A program made the position numbers and the translations under genes. Of a stretch of DNA of 64,000 bases, positions 9,369 to 25,899 are shown piece by piece. Below the pieces are notes generated by a model. That model did not search any database and was not told the DNA's origin. It saw only the letters and a list, made by a program, of their open reading frames with translations. This DNA is from Pterois miles (lineage: Eukaryota; Chordata; Actinopteri; Perciformes; Scorpaenidae): assembly GCA_947000775.1 (NCBI GenBank), contig CAMQGK010000318.1, positions 4,576,001 to 4,640,000 of the forward strand. The letters run 5' to 3'. Every line of letters starts with the position of its first letter. Within the stretch, counting starts at the first letter, position 1.

Positions 9369-9600
9369 TTAGTCGATTAGTCGATTAGTTGGTCGACTAA
9401 GACTCCTTTAGTTGATTAGTTGTTTTTTATGCTTTTTTCATACTGGATGACTTATTTCCAAGAAAACTATCACATTAGCACATCTCTGGTAAACACAATA
9501 TTTAAAGTGGTCTTAATGGAGAAACCATGTAAATCTTCTAAATCTACTCATCAATTGTTAGTCGACCAAGAATTTTTTTTGGTCAAGGACAGCCCTAATT
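9369..9600. repeat. hAT-like MITE fragment
   Basis: TTAGTCGATTAGTCGATTAG at the left and GTTAGTCGACCAAG with CAGCCCTAA at the right have the form of widespread fish hAT-derived repeats with 'GTCGACTAAT' ends. It abuts the Harbinger-like element. Confidence 0.5.
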
Positions 9601-11014
9601 TTTATTGAATAGTGAATGAATAATTTGCTGAAAAAAAAAATTCAAAGAAGTCACCATGCTAGTCACACAGTTGCTTTACGGCTTTGTGTTCAAATTTTTG
9701 TGAGGATTACAGTTTGTCTGGAAGCAGTGCGTGGCTGGCCATGACAATTGTTTGTAAATCCCTGTTTGAGGGACTCCCCAGGTGACGAGTCTAATTATAA
9801 AGACGCTGTTTCAGTGGGAGGGCGCGCTGTTTGCAGTCGGTTTCACACAGACTGAAAGGTTGAAAGTGTTGTTGTTTGAGTTATTTTTTTTTATATCACA
9901 AACCAAGACAGACATCTGGACAGTCAGAAAGAAAAGGTGTATTTCTGGCTTGTACGGTATCTCACACACAGACACACATGTAAGTAGTAAATGGAGTCAG
10001 TGAGATCACAGAAACTGTCGTCTTTCTAAATGCGCAGACTAAACGCTGACTGTTGGAGGCTGAGCAAAGAGCACACAAGTGTCTTAACAGCACTGCTTGG
10101 TTACATTGACGTTTTAATTACTTGACTCATGAATGCTAATTATATCACTGCTTGCCTAATGCCTGAAATGCCAATAGTAGCATCAAGTGAATTCTCCTCA
10201 GTCCATTTCTATTCACCAGGTTTCCATGGGGGAAAAAGCAAGATAAATAGGTTTTATTATGCAGTGATATACTGCAAAATATAATAGATCGGCTACATTT
10301 TCACAGGTGTCCTATTTTATCTCACAGTGTTTCAACTCTGTTGTTTTTTGTGCCAATCATCATCTAAGAGGCGTCAATTTATTCGGTGTATTTTTATTTA
10401 CGTTTGGAGTTCATATGGTGCTTCATTTTGATGCAGACTGTTTCTTGTGGTTTTGAGTTTCCAAGGCCTGTTGTGATGTTTTGTGTTTTTAATGGTGGCA
10501 ACAAGCCCTTCACGGTAGAATGAGTTGAGGGAGATGATCAATTATCATCCCGCCTTGGAGCTAATTAAAGGCCTCATCTCCCAGCTCATCGCTCTACTCA
10601 GCACTAGCGTAACTTCTCTCAAGGACACGGGAAAGTGATGACGGTCTCCACTCGGAAATGTGTAAACAAAAGCAGCGGCGCGGAGCTGACAGGCTGCGGG
10701 ATCCTTGAAGTGAAGTGCAGCCCATCATCATCAGTATCTGTCTGTGCACCTGGGAAGCTGCTGCTCCAGTCTAACTTTGGCTCTTTCCACAGCTCTGAGT
10801 CGGGGTCCCTTTAACTCAGTGATTTTACAGTAGGAGCCAGTTTTCGTATCTATCTATAGAGTTTGGGATCAGAAGCCCAGCCAGTTGTTGTGGAGCCAAC
10901 AGAAGCATCTGCATCAACAGATTTCCTCTGCTTATTTTGCTTCATCCCTTCCATGTACCTTTTTATAAGACCCTGCTCAGCATTTCATACTGGAGGTGGA
11001 AAACCAATAATATC
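9601..11014. other. Intron 1, unique sequence
   Basis: No gene is seen. The stretch at about 10505-10620 (ATGATCAATTATCATCCCGCC, CTAATTAAAGGCC) has clustered homeodomain-type ATTA cores and could be regulatory; this is a weak call. Confidence 0.4.
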
Positions 11015-11110
11015 ACCTCCAAGAAGGCAATGTTTTTAGTCCTGTGTGTGGATGTGATATTTTCAAAATGAGTCAACAGATTTCAGTGAAATTTGGTGGA
11101 CAGTTAGGCC
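11015..11110 (+). repeat. Degraded interspersed repeat
   Basis: TCCAAGAAGGCAATGTTTTT and CAGTGAAATTTGGTGGACAG resemble a very common fish repeat ('aaggaggttatgttttc ... gaaacttggtgg'). This is recognised from memory; there is no second copy in the window. Confidence 0.4.
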
Positions 11111-11302
11111 TTATACTGTCGTAGGCCCAAGCCGATGGGGCCATTTATAAAACACTTTTTATTTTTGACTTGTGAATGAGTCCTAGAAGCAAAATACATT
11201 CAAAAATATATTGTTTTAAATGTTTTGTTTGCCCTCTTGAATGTTTCAAGTAGAAATCAGCTGCTTTACCCTTTAGGCCCACATTACATTTTTAATTTAA
11301 AG

Positions 11303-11430
11303 GAATAGGTTGCCAGTTTGGAAAATATGCGTCATGCTTTCTTGCTGAGAGTTAGGCGAGAAGATCAATACCACTCTCAGTCTGTGACTGCCAGTAGTCG
11401 TTTAGCTAAACATTATCTTAGCTCACAAAT
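11303..11430 (-). repeat. Degraded interspersed repeat
   Basis: AAGGAATAGGTTGCCAG, GAGTTAGGCGAGAAGATC and ACCACTCTCAGTCTG resemble an abundant fish repeat ('gagagtggtatcaatcttctc ... ctattccttt') read in reverse. No second copy is present in the window. Confidence 0.45.
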
Positions 11431-14400
11431 TAATACACTTGTTTAATCTGTACAATACCAAGTGTAAAATAATGACGATTTGTGGTTTTAGAGGGGTTTA
11501 TGTGCTGGATTATTTTGCCTGGTGTAGTGGTGTGGGGGGGAAGTTAGTTGTGTATATTGAAGACGGTGGATGTAAATTATGATTTAACCATACACAACTT
11601 GAATACATGCAACCCTCTACATGTGGATTGTAATAGTAATTTATAATTTAAAAAAGACTGATTTTAAGCTTCAACAACCTCAGAATTGTCAGAAGTCATG
11701 TACTTGCTGGTCTTGGCATTCATAGTAAATAATATGTCAAATTACAGTGAATAGCAGCCCATACAAATGCAGTGAATTCCTGCCATTTAGCTTTTGCATA
11801 TGTTTGAGTCCATTTGGATGTGTAATGAACCTGAGATGGTGCACTGCAGTATGTGAAAGAGCTGAATTACGTCCTCCTCACCAGACATACCCTCTGAGCT
11901 CCAGTCTCCCAGCGTGGATAGATCAGGCTTGTTTGACTGGCCTGCGGTTTACAGCGCCCGTAGAGCACGGCTGAACTCGGCTGAACTCGGCTGAACTCGG
12001 CTCAGCTTCATTTCCCCCACAACCTGAATATCTTTGCTTGGCCTTTCACCCTGGCACTCCAGACATCAGTGGAGTTTTCTAAATGCATCCCACCGGCCTT
12101 TTAGGCTCTCATCATCTCTGCTAGTGATGGGAGAAATGTCGAGCACAAACGTCAATATCACCTGGGTCTGCGAGAGTGGTTTTCTTCAGGGAGCCAGAAA
12201 AATGGATGAAAACATCAGAGCCCATCATGTTTTGTTATAGCACCCCTTTTAAGTGCAGTTCTCTACCTTTCTGTATCAGACAGAGGCTGCTTAGGTTGGA
12301 TAGCGGGCCCAACTGGATGTGCCCTTATTGCTCTACAATTATTTTTGCTCTTTGGTCATAGTTTTGAATATAAAGGGCTATTTTCTTACTCGCATTATTT
12401 AAATTGGGGACTGTTTTACACCTCTGAACGTCCTAGCTGAATTAATACATAATGGAAATAACACGTAGCCTCAAAAGTAATGATTCAAGTTAATTTTCCA
12501 CTGCTGTGACAATGTGATACCCAGGTTGACATAATCAACAGACTGATGTGGAAGCTGTGTTGTACATGTCTTGGATTTTGCAGCTGTTGTTTTTCTTAAT
12601 TGTGCTCAGTAGTGACAAATGTGTTATCATCAGTGGTGGGCAGAGTAGATAATTATTTTGATAATTATGATTAATAAGTAAGACAGTGTGTTGCTATAGC
12701 TACTCTGACTCATACTAGCACTAAAGTCTAGACTGTGATATTGTTGGCATGAAGTGGCAGGTATTATTGTGAGAGTGTGACCCACAGAGCTGTCAAAGAA
12801 TGCCATGCATTTCCTGAACTATTTTAAGCATCTAAGGCATTTTTCTCAAAGTCACCGCGGCTATTATGTAAAGATATTCACTTTTAATTTCCCACTGTTC
12901 AGAATAAATCAAATTGTTCTTTTTATGCCAAACATATTTTATACTCACATTTTTTTTTTTTACTTTCTATGACAAAAGAGCACCACAATGAATTCCTGTG
13001 ACCTGAACAAGAATCCTGGAAGGGCACTTTGAAAGGAAGGAAGGAGCTCAGAGCCTAACAGCGTACATGTTTAAGCTCCGCCTCTGTGGGGCAGGATGAA
13101 GTCATCCTGTAACGGCGGAGGAGGATGTGCTGGAAGCTATAATGTAATGGTTATTCAGTTGAGCACCGAAAGCTTCAACTTTTCACCAAGATATCATTTT
13201 GGTGAATCCACAAATCCTATTACATTTACGTGATGGCGCTGTAATCCGGCATCGTTGAGTGTAATAACCGGTCATGGTTACGTTTTATATACAGCCATCT
13301 CACCACATGTGCTTGAAAGTTATAGGTCTTGGAAATGATGGCCTTCAGCCATTGTTTGCTTATTTTCTTCTTCCCCCCTCCATCTGGGAGCTTTCTTTCC
13401 ACTTTAAAGAGTCCCGATGGAGTCTGTTGTGTTTGTTGCTCGATTTGCTTTTTCTAGCTTCGCCCCGGAACATCAGTCACATGATTCCACCAGGTCACAA
13501 TTAGCCTGCAGACTAGTGCTGCGGCTCTGGCCGCTGGGGAGTTGTAGACACATGGCTCTGTTTTGTTTAATGACAGTGTGTGTGTGTAGCTGAGTCTAGA
13601 AGGAGAGAGTCCTGGTCGGCGGGCAGATCGTCACACACCGATTAAAAGGAAACAAATTGAGCCTGAAGCTTGCATGCCATCTGAGGCACAAAGGGGAGAA
13701 TCAGCACAAAGAATTTACTTTTTTTGCACCGTTAATGCAAAATTGGTAGCTCTGCCTTCCCAACGATGCAAATTTCCGCTTGAACCAAATAGTTATTTTT
13801 GCATCAAAATACTTTAAACTGTAGAGGTCATGAAGATCCAATTTGCCTTTTTATCTCCTGCGTGTGAGTGCAGGCTGTTGTTTTTGTGTCACACTGCAGG
13901 AGGCGGCCAGACTTCCGTCTTGCAAACAGAGCTGCCCTGTGATCTGATTGCCTACCAGGAAGCTGAATACTTCCATTTCTTCTTAGTGGGATTCCAGACT
14001 TTCATTTCATTCTGTGAATGAGAAACAAGTCCACCAAACAATTTTGAGTCTGCAGTATTGCTCGGATCTTTGATTTTCTCATAAGAGGTCACATTTTACT
14101 GTTTGTATTTGTCACGGTTAAAATTAGCTGTTATTGCGATAGGAACGCGGCTAGGGAAAGAAAGACGCTATCTGCAGTTGTTTGGTGGAAAATAAGGAAT
14201 GGCTCGGTTGCTCCAGGATTAAGGAAGTGCTCCCTTCCTGTAAGGAAGTGTTTACAGCTTGGTGACATTCCCTTTTTAACTTGACAAGTCTGTGCTCGCC
14301 CCAGTGTGTAGGCTGAGTATTCTGGCTGCTGCTTGCTTGCTAAAATATAACCAGGGCTAATGTTCTCGGCTGTTTTGACATGAGCAATCTAGATGTCGGA

Positions 14401-16020
14401 AATAGTGACAAATGGCGGCTGCACATAGCTGTTGCATGCTTCACTGAGGGCCCTTTGTGGTGATTGTTTCTCACCCTCCTAATATAGCCTGTTTGCTATC
14501 CTGCTCTGAGAGGTGGGAAGCCACGTAGCAATGGCAGCAGTATGGGACTCCACCCTACGCGCTCGTTCTATTGTCAGTGTAAGGCGACTTGCAGGGACCT
14601 CAGTGCATCCTCACCACATAGAGGCTATCTGAGGCCACAGAGCTTCCAGCCTCAATCAAGATGTCCTCCCATCAAAATGTGTCGCTTTGTTTACGGCCTG
14701 ACTGCAGCTTGTTTTTCTCCCCGCTCTATAAATCACTCTCCCAAAATCAAAGCCTGCGTCCCAGCGGATCTCCTCATGTTGTTTCATGAAGCCCTACTTT
14801 CCTAATTGTGTCAGTTTCTGTCTTATAGGGGTAGCGATAAACAATTGTTTTTGCTTTTTCGTTGCAATAATATCACTTGGGAGTGAATTGCATGTCCACA
14901 GTATGTGTCAGCATATTACTTGTTTGATGAAACAACTTTATTATTCCTTTTTTCAGCCTCATTCTCAAAAAAATTGGTGTTTGCATAATATTTGTAGCCG
15001 TAGTGATGAGGGAAATTAGTGTAGCCCGTGTTGAGGACAAATCTTTCGCAGCAGCATGGGATTATCATATTTTATAAGATACCAACATTCCATTGTAGTA
15101 CCTGAATTATTATGGACCTTTGTGCCGCACACTAACTGTATGTAGCAGAAACACTGCCAATAAATCTATCACAGAGGGACGGGGGCAGAGGAAGGAAATT
15201 GGATTTAGTCAAGCGTGTCGTCAAGTACTTAATCTTGAATATCTGTCGCATATTAAGAGCACCTTCACAGGGTGCAACCCACGGCCTCCTCCCCTTTCTC
15301 CTCTGGAGGTCTTAAGTGGCTGTGTGCAGTTTGTTCCAATGGAGGAGGTCCTCAGGGGGACAAGTTGAGGTGCTTTTTGTGCTTCGCTGCCTTGGGTGCT
15401 AAAGGATGATACAGTCATTCATCAGGAGAGGAGGGCCGCTAGAGTAGGAATTTATTGAAAAGTAAGGTTATTTTGCTTCTTAAAATTGTGAGAGCTGCTA
15501 GGCAATTTGTTCAAGTACAGAAAGGAATGTAGGGGGATGCGAGACAAAAAGTTTTCTCAAAGTGCAGTTTAGCCTGATTGTCTGAAGGACCCCAGTGACA
15601 CTTACTTTATAGGCTGACGGCACATAGATGGGACGCACTGGGCATGCAGATCAGTTAGCAGCTCATGTGGAGGTTTTAAACACGTGTTCAAAACCATAGT
15701 TGTGACTTTTAACCTTTGAAAATAGTTGAAATGTTTTTCATGGTCTTTCACCACAACAGAGCCTGACAGAAACATGCTCTGTGCAGTTATTTGTTTCAGT
15801 AGCCGACACTGATTGCTGTTTATTGGAGTTGAGCTATCATTCAAAACAAGAAATTTCAATAGTAGTGTACCAAGTTAATTTTGTGGACACAGAACAGACA
15901 CCTAAATGCCTATTAACACTTTTAAGACATATTAATATGATTATTTTTAGACTGTATTAGCATGCATACTATGTATTTAGGGTTGAAATAGGGTATGCGG
16001 TGTTCTGGGATGCTGCAATG
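11431..16020. other. Intron 1, mostly unique sequence
   Basis: No gene is recognised. A short tandem array of the 10-mer CTGAACTCGG (three full copies) lies at 11971-12000. Open frames here are short and unsupported. Confidence 0.5.
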
Positions 16021-16546
16021 TAGAGGTTGACCAATATGGTTTTTTATGTTTTTTTTTGTTTTTTTTACAGAATCAGGGCAGCTGATGGCCGCTAGATGAT
16101 GCCTTTTTGTCTTCTTTTTTTTTTTTTTTTTCGCCGATATCTTTGGCTTGGTTGTCTTTTTTTCCTCCATCTGATAAAATCTAACAGTTTGATAATAACA
16201 AATGATACACCAAATTTCTTAACTTAAGTAACAATTTGAACAACACTGATGGTCTGTCTCTCCAATCTGCATTTTGTGTCTGCACGGTTTCTCCCAGTTA
16301 GGACATTGCTCTTCTTATGCACTCCTGCCAAGCTTAGCCCACTGGGCGACATCTACTGAGGTCTGCTGGTAGAACGGCACTTTGATTGACACGAGGTGGT
16401 GTCACACATGTTCTACTGCAGCAACACTGGGCTGCCCGCAGATGGGCCTGCTTACTGATCGGCTTAATATGCACAGGAATCAGCCGATGCCGATTATGAA
16501 AACGTGTAAAAGAAAATCAGCCCAATTAGTCAGTCAACCTATATTA
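16021..16546. repeat. hAT-like MITE
   Basis: TAGAGGTTGACCAATATGG at the left is roughly reverse-complemented by AGTCAGTCAACCTAT at the right. Internal GCCGATATC and ATCAGCCGATGCCGAT segments are typical of the fish repeat group with such ends. A 17-base T run is at 16115-16131. Confidence 0.55.
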
Positions 16547-19332
16547 ACCTCCACATAAGACCTCTGCAATATAAATGCAGATAACTCCATAAACTGTTAA
16601 ACTACATATTTATTTTTAAGGATAACATGAGAGAGGCAAAAAATCTATATGACTATATGACAGATGATCTAATCAATTGTTGGTGTTTATTTGCACTTAT
16701 AAGAAGATCCTCCCCAGTCTTTCTAAGAGACAAGATATTTGATGTTATATGAAACTTAGTTTCTCATAGCCAGACCTATTTCTTCAGTGCTGGAGAAACT
16801 GTCTGACTGCCCCCATTATCAATCTGCTTTAGGCGACAAAATGCTCTGGCTTGTTTGTATTTCTTTAAACCTATCACGGTCATCTTTGGGTGGCACCAAG
16901 CACAGGATGCAGTGAAGGTGCCTTTGCAAAGCAGTAACATGCAGGTAGGGCAAAGGGGAGGAGAATGCTGCGTGAAATACACGGCCAATGGCAGGCTTAT
17001 ACCCACAATCTACATCTGCTTTGTCAGATTATAACGTTACTAGAAGTTTTTCAGTAATAAAGACAACTACCATGACAGTTAAAATGACCGAACATGGTCG
17101 TATTTGCAACTTCTTGCAGGTCTAAGGACTTTTTAATCGTGATTTGCCCAGGACCTCTTAAGTAATAATTTGTATAGACTGAATATCTTTAGAAAGTCTG
17201 ATTTGAATGAGTACTGATTCTGTGTGTGTGTGTATTTGTGCAACTCACACACATACTTGATTTGTGAGTGCATATGTGCAGTGTTATGACCCACAGTATA
17301 GTGGACTATAGGTGCCATAAAAGCCTAATAATGCACAGTAACCCATACCTGCAGTGGTGATGTGGGAACTATCCAGGTGTACATAATGTGTTTTCCATTC
17401 AATGCTGTAATGGCTCCACTATTTTATGCATTGCTTATGTTTTACCCACAAGTGTGGTGCATGTTATCAGTGCTGCTGGTTGCTGCATCTGGAAGCATTC
17501 CCATGTAAACCCATGATCAACAACAGGCTAAATCAGTTGTGCCAAAAGAACTGCTGTGCGAAAGCCGCCCCACATGGGTAAGAGTACGGAGATCTGAAGA
17601 ACCACCATTTAATGTGGTCTGAACCTTAAAGGGGGTGGTGTGTAATACATAAGTCGGCAGCCAGAAGTGAGCTGTTCTTTGAACAGCGCAGATGTCGCTG
17701 AGGGAGACGTGAAACTGCTGGTTGAGCACACTGATGTGCAAAGGGGAATGCTAAATGTAATCCTCAAAACATATATAGTAAAGTATATGTCACAGATAGA
17801 CTCGAAATCCTGAGCTATGTGGTATAATGGCTTGCTGTTATGTTGAAGCAAATCCACCTTTGAGGCTGAGTGGTACAAAAAAGAATGTAAAAGGGATGTT
17901 TTTTCATCAGGTCATACATGTTCGGAAGAGTGGGTATGCTTTTGTCTGTGAAGTCAGTATTGGTTTGTGTTGATTCACAAGGACGAGCAGGCTTACTGAC
18001 ACTGAATCGCTGCTTTTGAATGATTCTCCAATTAGATTAAAAGCAAAGGAAATGAATTCACCTGGAAATAAGCAGATTTTTTTTTTTGTTTATCTCAAGT
18101 GAAGTGCTCTTCGTTGGTGTGTGGACTGCGGTGGCTTGTGACTGATTGTGAAAAGCGGCTTTATAGCAAATATAGTAATTTGATTAGCTGCCTGTGAGGA
18201 CTCCTAAATAGGCCTTTAGAGGAGGCACATCACTCTTCCAGGCTCGTAGAGGCAGGAGGAGCTCGAGCAGCAACCGTGTTCCTTTGGAAACATTTCAATA
18301 AAGTTTCATTAACGTCAGGTCTGTATGGAGGTAAACACACTCCTGCACTGTCTCTCCTTTAGAGGCGAAGCCAATTTTCCAGCTGCTGTATGGTGGATGT
18401 AGAGCCCAGCAGGGCTCAGTCTTCAAAAGGGGCCTTCAATGAATTGTAACCAGATTTGCGCTCGACTCTTAGAAACATGAAAGCATCTTATTGATAGTAA
18501 CTGCATTATGTCAACAGAGAAGCTGTGATCATGCTTGCTTAAATAAATTGCCTTGAGGGAGCGATTCTTGCCAGTATGTTCTTTCTATAAAATTGGTGCC
18601 AAGTTATCTTAGGATGACTGCGCACTGCACGCACAGCGTTCATCCGTTGTTTACAGACAAAGATAAGGTGGAGGAGCTATCAGCAGAGGCACGGCAATGA
18701 GGCCCAGCTTGCTGAGTTTGGAGTTTTACATGAACATTTGAACAGTTTTCCATCCAGCAGGAGTAAACACACTTTATGCATGGGAGCCTTCTTCTGCTGA
18801 AAGATAAAACAAAAACAGTGTCCCCCTTATCGTTTGTCTTCTCTCACCTCTCTTGAAAGTGGCTTTCTGTCCTCACAATAGTGGCATGTTTTCTTTTTTT
18901 TTTTATACGCTGAAGAACAAAGAGCAATAGCAGCAAAAAAAAAAAAAAAAAAAAAAGCCTTTTGAAATGCCTTAATGCAATTGAGCTGCTAAGCACTGAG
19001 TTGTATTAGGTTATCAGTGGCTGAAATCCCTCGTGGCGTGAGACATAAATCACACCCGTCAGCCCCCCCCCATCCTCTCTCTCTCACTCTACAGCCTGCA
19101 GACTTTTCTGGCAGTCCCAGGGGGGCTTCAACCTTGACTAGCCTGTGACGCATTCAATCCTTCCTGGACCAGCCATGACATTAATATCATATTCCTGCCT
19201 GCACTCATTCAGCTAGAGCGACGCCAATCTTTGTTTTTCATTTATGTATATGTCTAAAGGTGTTTATCTGGTTCATCTACATGGTGAAGTCATCAGTCTG
19301 CTGTCATATTGCATTTGCGTCTGGTTGTTTAT
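16547..19332. other. Intron 1, unique sequence
   Basis: No gene or well-defined repeat is seen. A 22-base A run lies at 18935-18956. Confidence 0.5.
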
Positions 19333-19716
19333 GGGGGTGTAAGAAAATATTGAGCGTATTATGTTTTATGATACTGTATTCATTCTCAAAAACACTTTTT
19401 TTATTAATAGTTTGCATGCAAAGATGAACTCAGTCACTACTTTATTTCATTAGGAAAGATATGTGCCATCTTTGTGTGTGTGCCCTCTTGAAGTAGTGTT
19501 ATGATGTTAATGTTACAAGGATAAATGCAAAAGTAGCAAGCATGTATGCATATGGTTTTGTGTTCTTTATACTATGACCATGCTCATAAAATTAGATTTA
19601 AAAAATCACAATATATTGCCTTGCTTTGAGTCTCGCAATATATTGAAATACAATGAATCGTAACCCCTGTATGTTTGCGTATCGCATCGGCAGATTCTTG
19701 CCAATACACAACCGTA
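19333..19716 (+). repeat. Repeat family 2 copy (hAT-like MITE)
   Basis: Shares GGAAAGATATGTGCCATC, ATACTATGACC and AATCACAATATATTG with the inverted copy at 5662-6175. It ends TTCTTGCCAATACACAACC, like the fragment at 1703-1786. This copy lacks the SINE present in the other. Confidence 0.7.
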
Positions 19717-23697
<3,981 letters not shown>

Positions 23698-25274
23698 CTC
23701 GTGGGTGGCCTGCGTATGGGGTTTGCTTCTGGGAAGTGTGCTCCCTCTGTGGCAAAGATGGACAGTGGTTGCTCTCAGTAAAGCTGGCTAGGTGGAGGCA
23801 CGAGGCTCGGTCCACCTCCAGCCTGCCCCGCCTGGCCCCGTCCACCGGATGAGTGATGAGCTTGATTATAATGAAGCCAAATCCCTTCCTCTTACGTATG
23901 ACTCACAGGGTGTAGTGCCAGTCATGTACATGTTTACATGCTCCCTTAGGTGTATGCATGAGTATTTGTTTGTTTGACTAAACTGTTTCCAAGTGACAGA
24001 ACATGCGGTCGGTGCCCTTCTCCGCTGATTGGCAACACCAGACTGTCAGGAGCCTCAAAGTCAGTTTGCTAACAGCAGGCGAACCCTTGCAGTCAACACC
24101 CCCTCCCTTCCCTCATTATCCAATGTCCAAGAGGACGGATGGCTCAGATGGGAGTCTATTTCCTTCCAAAGGGTAGATCTTTACTTCAGAAGCGGTGGCC
24201 TGGTAGATGGAGCAAACATTTCAAGGAAACAAATATCCCCCAAGGCACTATAGATGCGGACTGCTGCTCTGCTCCCTAAAGGTTTGAGCTGTATTTCTGG
24301 GTCTCGGGCCGTCCACCTAATTGCCATCTACTACTGCACAAAATGCTCAGCAAAAGAGCAAGACTGCAATTAGCCGTGGCTCACTGCCAGCTCGGCATAA
24401 ATCTGCCAAATTGCTTCTCTTAAGAAAGTTGAGCAGTTGTGGTCTTCTTTCCTCTGCTTTTTGAAATGTAGGCCTGTCACTGGGCTATCATATAATTAGG
24501 TGGACCAGCAGTAGCAGAGAGCGTGCTGTGAGGCTAAAAGCTGAGGCATTGTGGCGGTATGTTGAAGCATACGGAGGTGGGCTCTTATTTATGTATGTGC
24601 TCTCCCTTTATCTCCCGGCCTGCCTCAGTGGACATCGCCTGGTCCTGTCCTGGGCCGCAGCAGTATCTGTCAGGCCATGCCGTAGTGTTCAACAGAGCAG
24701 CAACATGAATTCCCTTCTTGCCATTATTTATTTGTTTTTTAACCAAGTGTTATAATTATTTTTCACTCTTTATCAATACTTTGAGTTTACACAAGAAAAA
24801 TAAAGGAACTTTTACAAAATCAATAAAATACAAAGAGAAAACATCTCATGACGAAGACAGTGCCAAGGTGTGCATGTCTTTTATCTCATTTCCAGTGTTT
24901 TCTGTCTGTTCGGTTCAGTTATAATTTGTTTGAAAATCACATCACAAGAGACCCACTGCACACCTTGTCTTCCATATTTGTTTTTTTTTTTTTTTACAAT
25001 TGTACATATTATCATCCAATATAATTCTTGCTGCAACTTAGGCAGATTTTCTAGAGAAACCCCATACGCCACTCTTCACATTGACATTGAAACCGACACC
25101 TGCCGTTCTTTCCCGTACATCTCTAGACCTCTGGCAGTCCAGGATTCAAGCTGCAATGGGTAGAAATGGAGCAAATACAGTTTAAAAAAAGTTATTTTTA
25201 TAAACTAGTCACAATATCCTGACAATAGCTCATGAGATGGATAAACTGAAAAAAAACATGTTCCTCGATGTCCT
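23698..25274. other. Intron 1, unique sequence
   Basis: No gene is recognised. A T-rich run lies at about 24982-24996. Confidence 0.5.
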
Positions 25275-25590
25275 CCGGTGCTTCTAATGGCATCTGTCAA
25301 GATTTCACAGACCTGGAGCCTGCCGTCCAGCTGGCATCTGTGAGAACCGGCTGTCAGTCACTTGCGAACTCAGATGATCAAACGGTCAATCTAGGCAGCG
25401 CTGATTAAATATGAATCAATATTCTGTTACCGCTCTGCCTATTTTTCACCTCAAATGTGTTCAGAATCATCTTGTAGTGTACTGTTGAGCTGTAAAATGA
25501 GAAAGCCATGTTGACATCTGTTGAGGAAATACCAAGCACCGCCCACCAGCCGGAGCACAGCCAATAGGATCGCTCAACAGGAACACAGTT
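25275..25590 (-). repeat. Repeat family 4 copy 2, truncated
   Basis: The reverse complement of the loop and right arm of the element at 3300-3735: GGAAATACCAAGCACCGCCC, CATCTTGTAGT and CAAGATTTCACAGACC all have counterparts. The other palindrome arm is missing. It ends about 170 bp before exon 2. Confidence 0.7.
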
Positions 25591-25756
25591 TAACACACTA
25601 TATGTTTTTGCTGAACATTTCAAGACAATCAGTATTTAGGTGTGTAACATTTGTCACAAGATCATTATACGCAAGTTTGTAGTACAGTTGAGTTTTTCTT
25701 CACATTTTCTCCCCTCCCTCTATCTCACCTTTCCTTGTTTTTCTTTTCTCCTGCAG

Positions 25757-25889
25757 CTCATCATCCTTGAAGACTACGCGGACCCTTTCGACGCCGAGCA
25801 GGCCGGTGGCACTCAGACCACTACGGAAAAAGTGACGACGGAGAACGACGGCTACATGGAGCCGTATGAGGCCCAGAAGATGATGGCAG
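25757..25889 (+). CDS. shf: shf-like SH2 adaptor, coding exon 2 (residues 145-188)
   Basis: The exon is 133 nt: 44 codons plus one base. It encodes ILEDYADPFD near its start and ENDGYMEPYEAQKMMA at its end. Both blocks are strongly characteristic of SHF; SHB has related but different wording, with ADDYSDPFD and GYMEPYEAQRIM. YADP and YMEP are YxxP tyrosine motifs likely to act as phosphotyrosine docking sites. The acceptor is a strong polypyrimidine tract plus CAG. The donor is GGCAG|GTAGAT, so the exon ends in phase 1, and the next exon should begin by completing the codon for the conserved Glu. A degraded interspersed repeat (25275-25590) lies about 170 bp upstream. Confidence 0.92.
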
Positions 25890-25899
25890 GTAGATTGGT

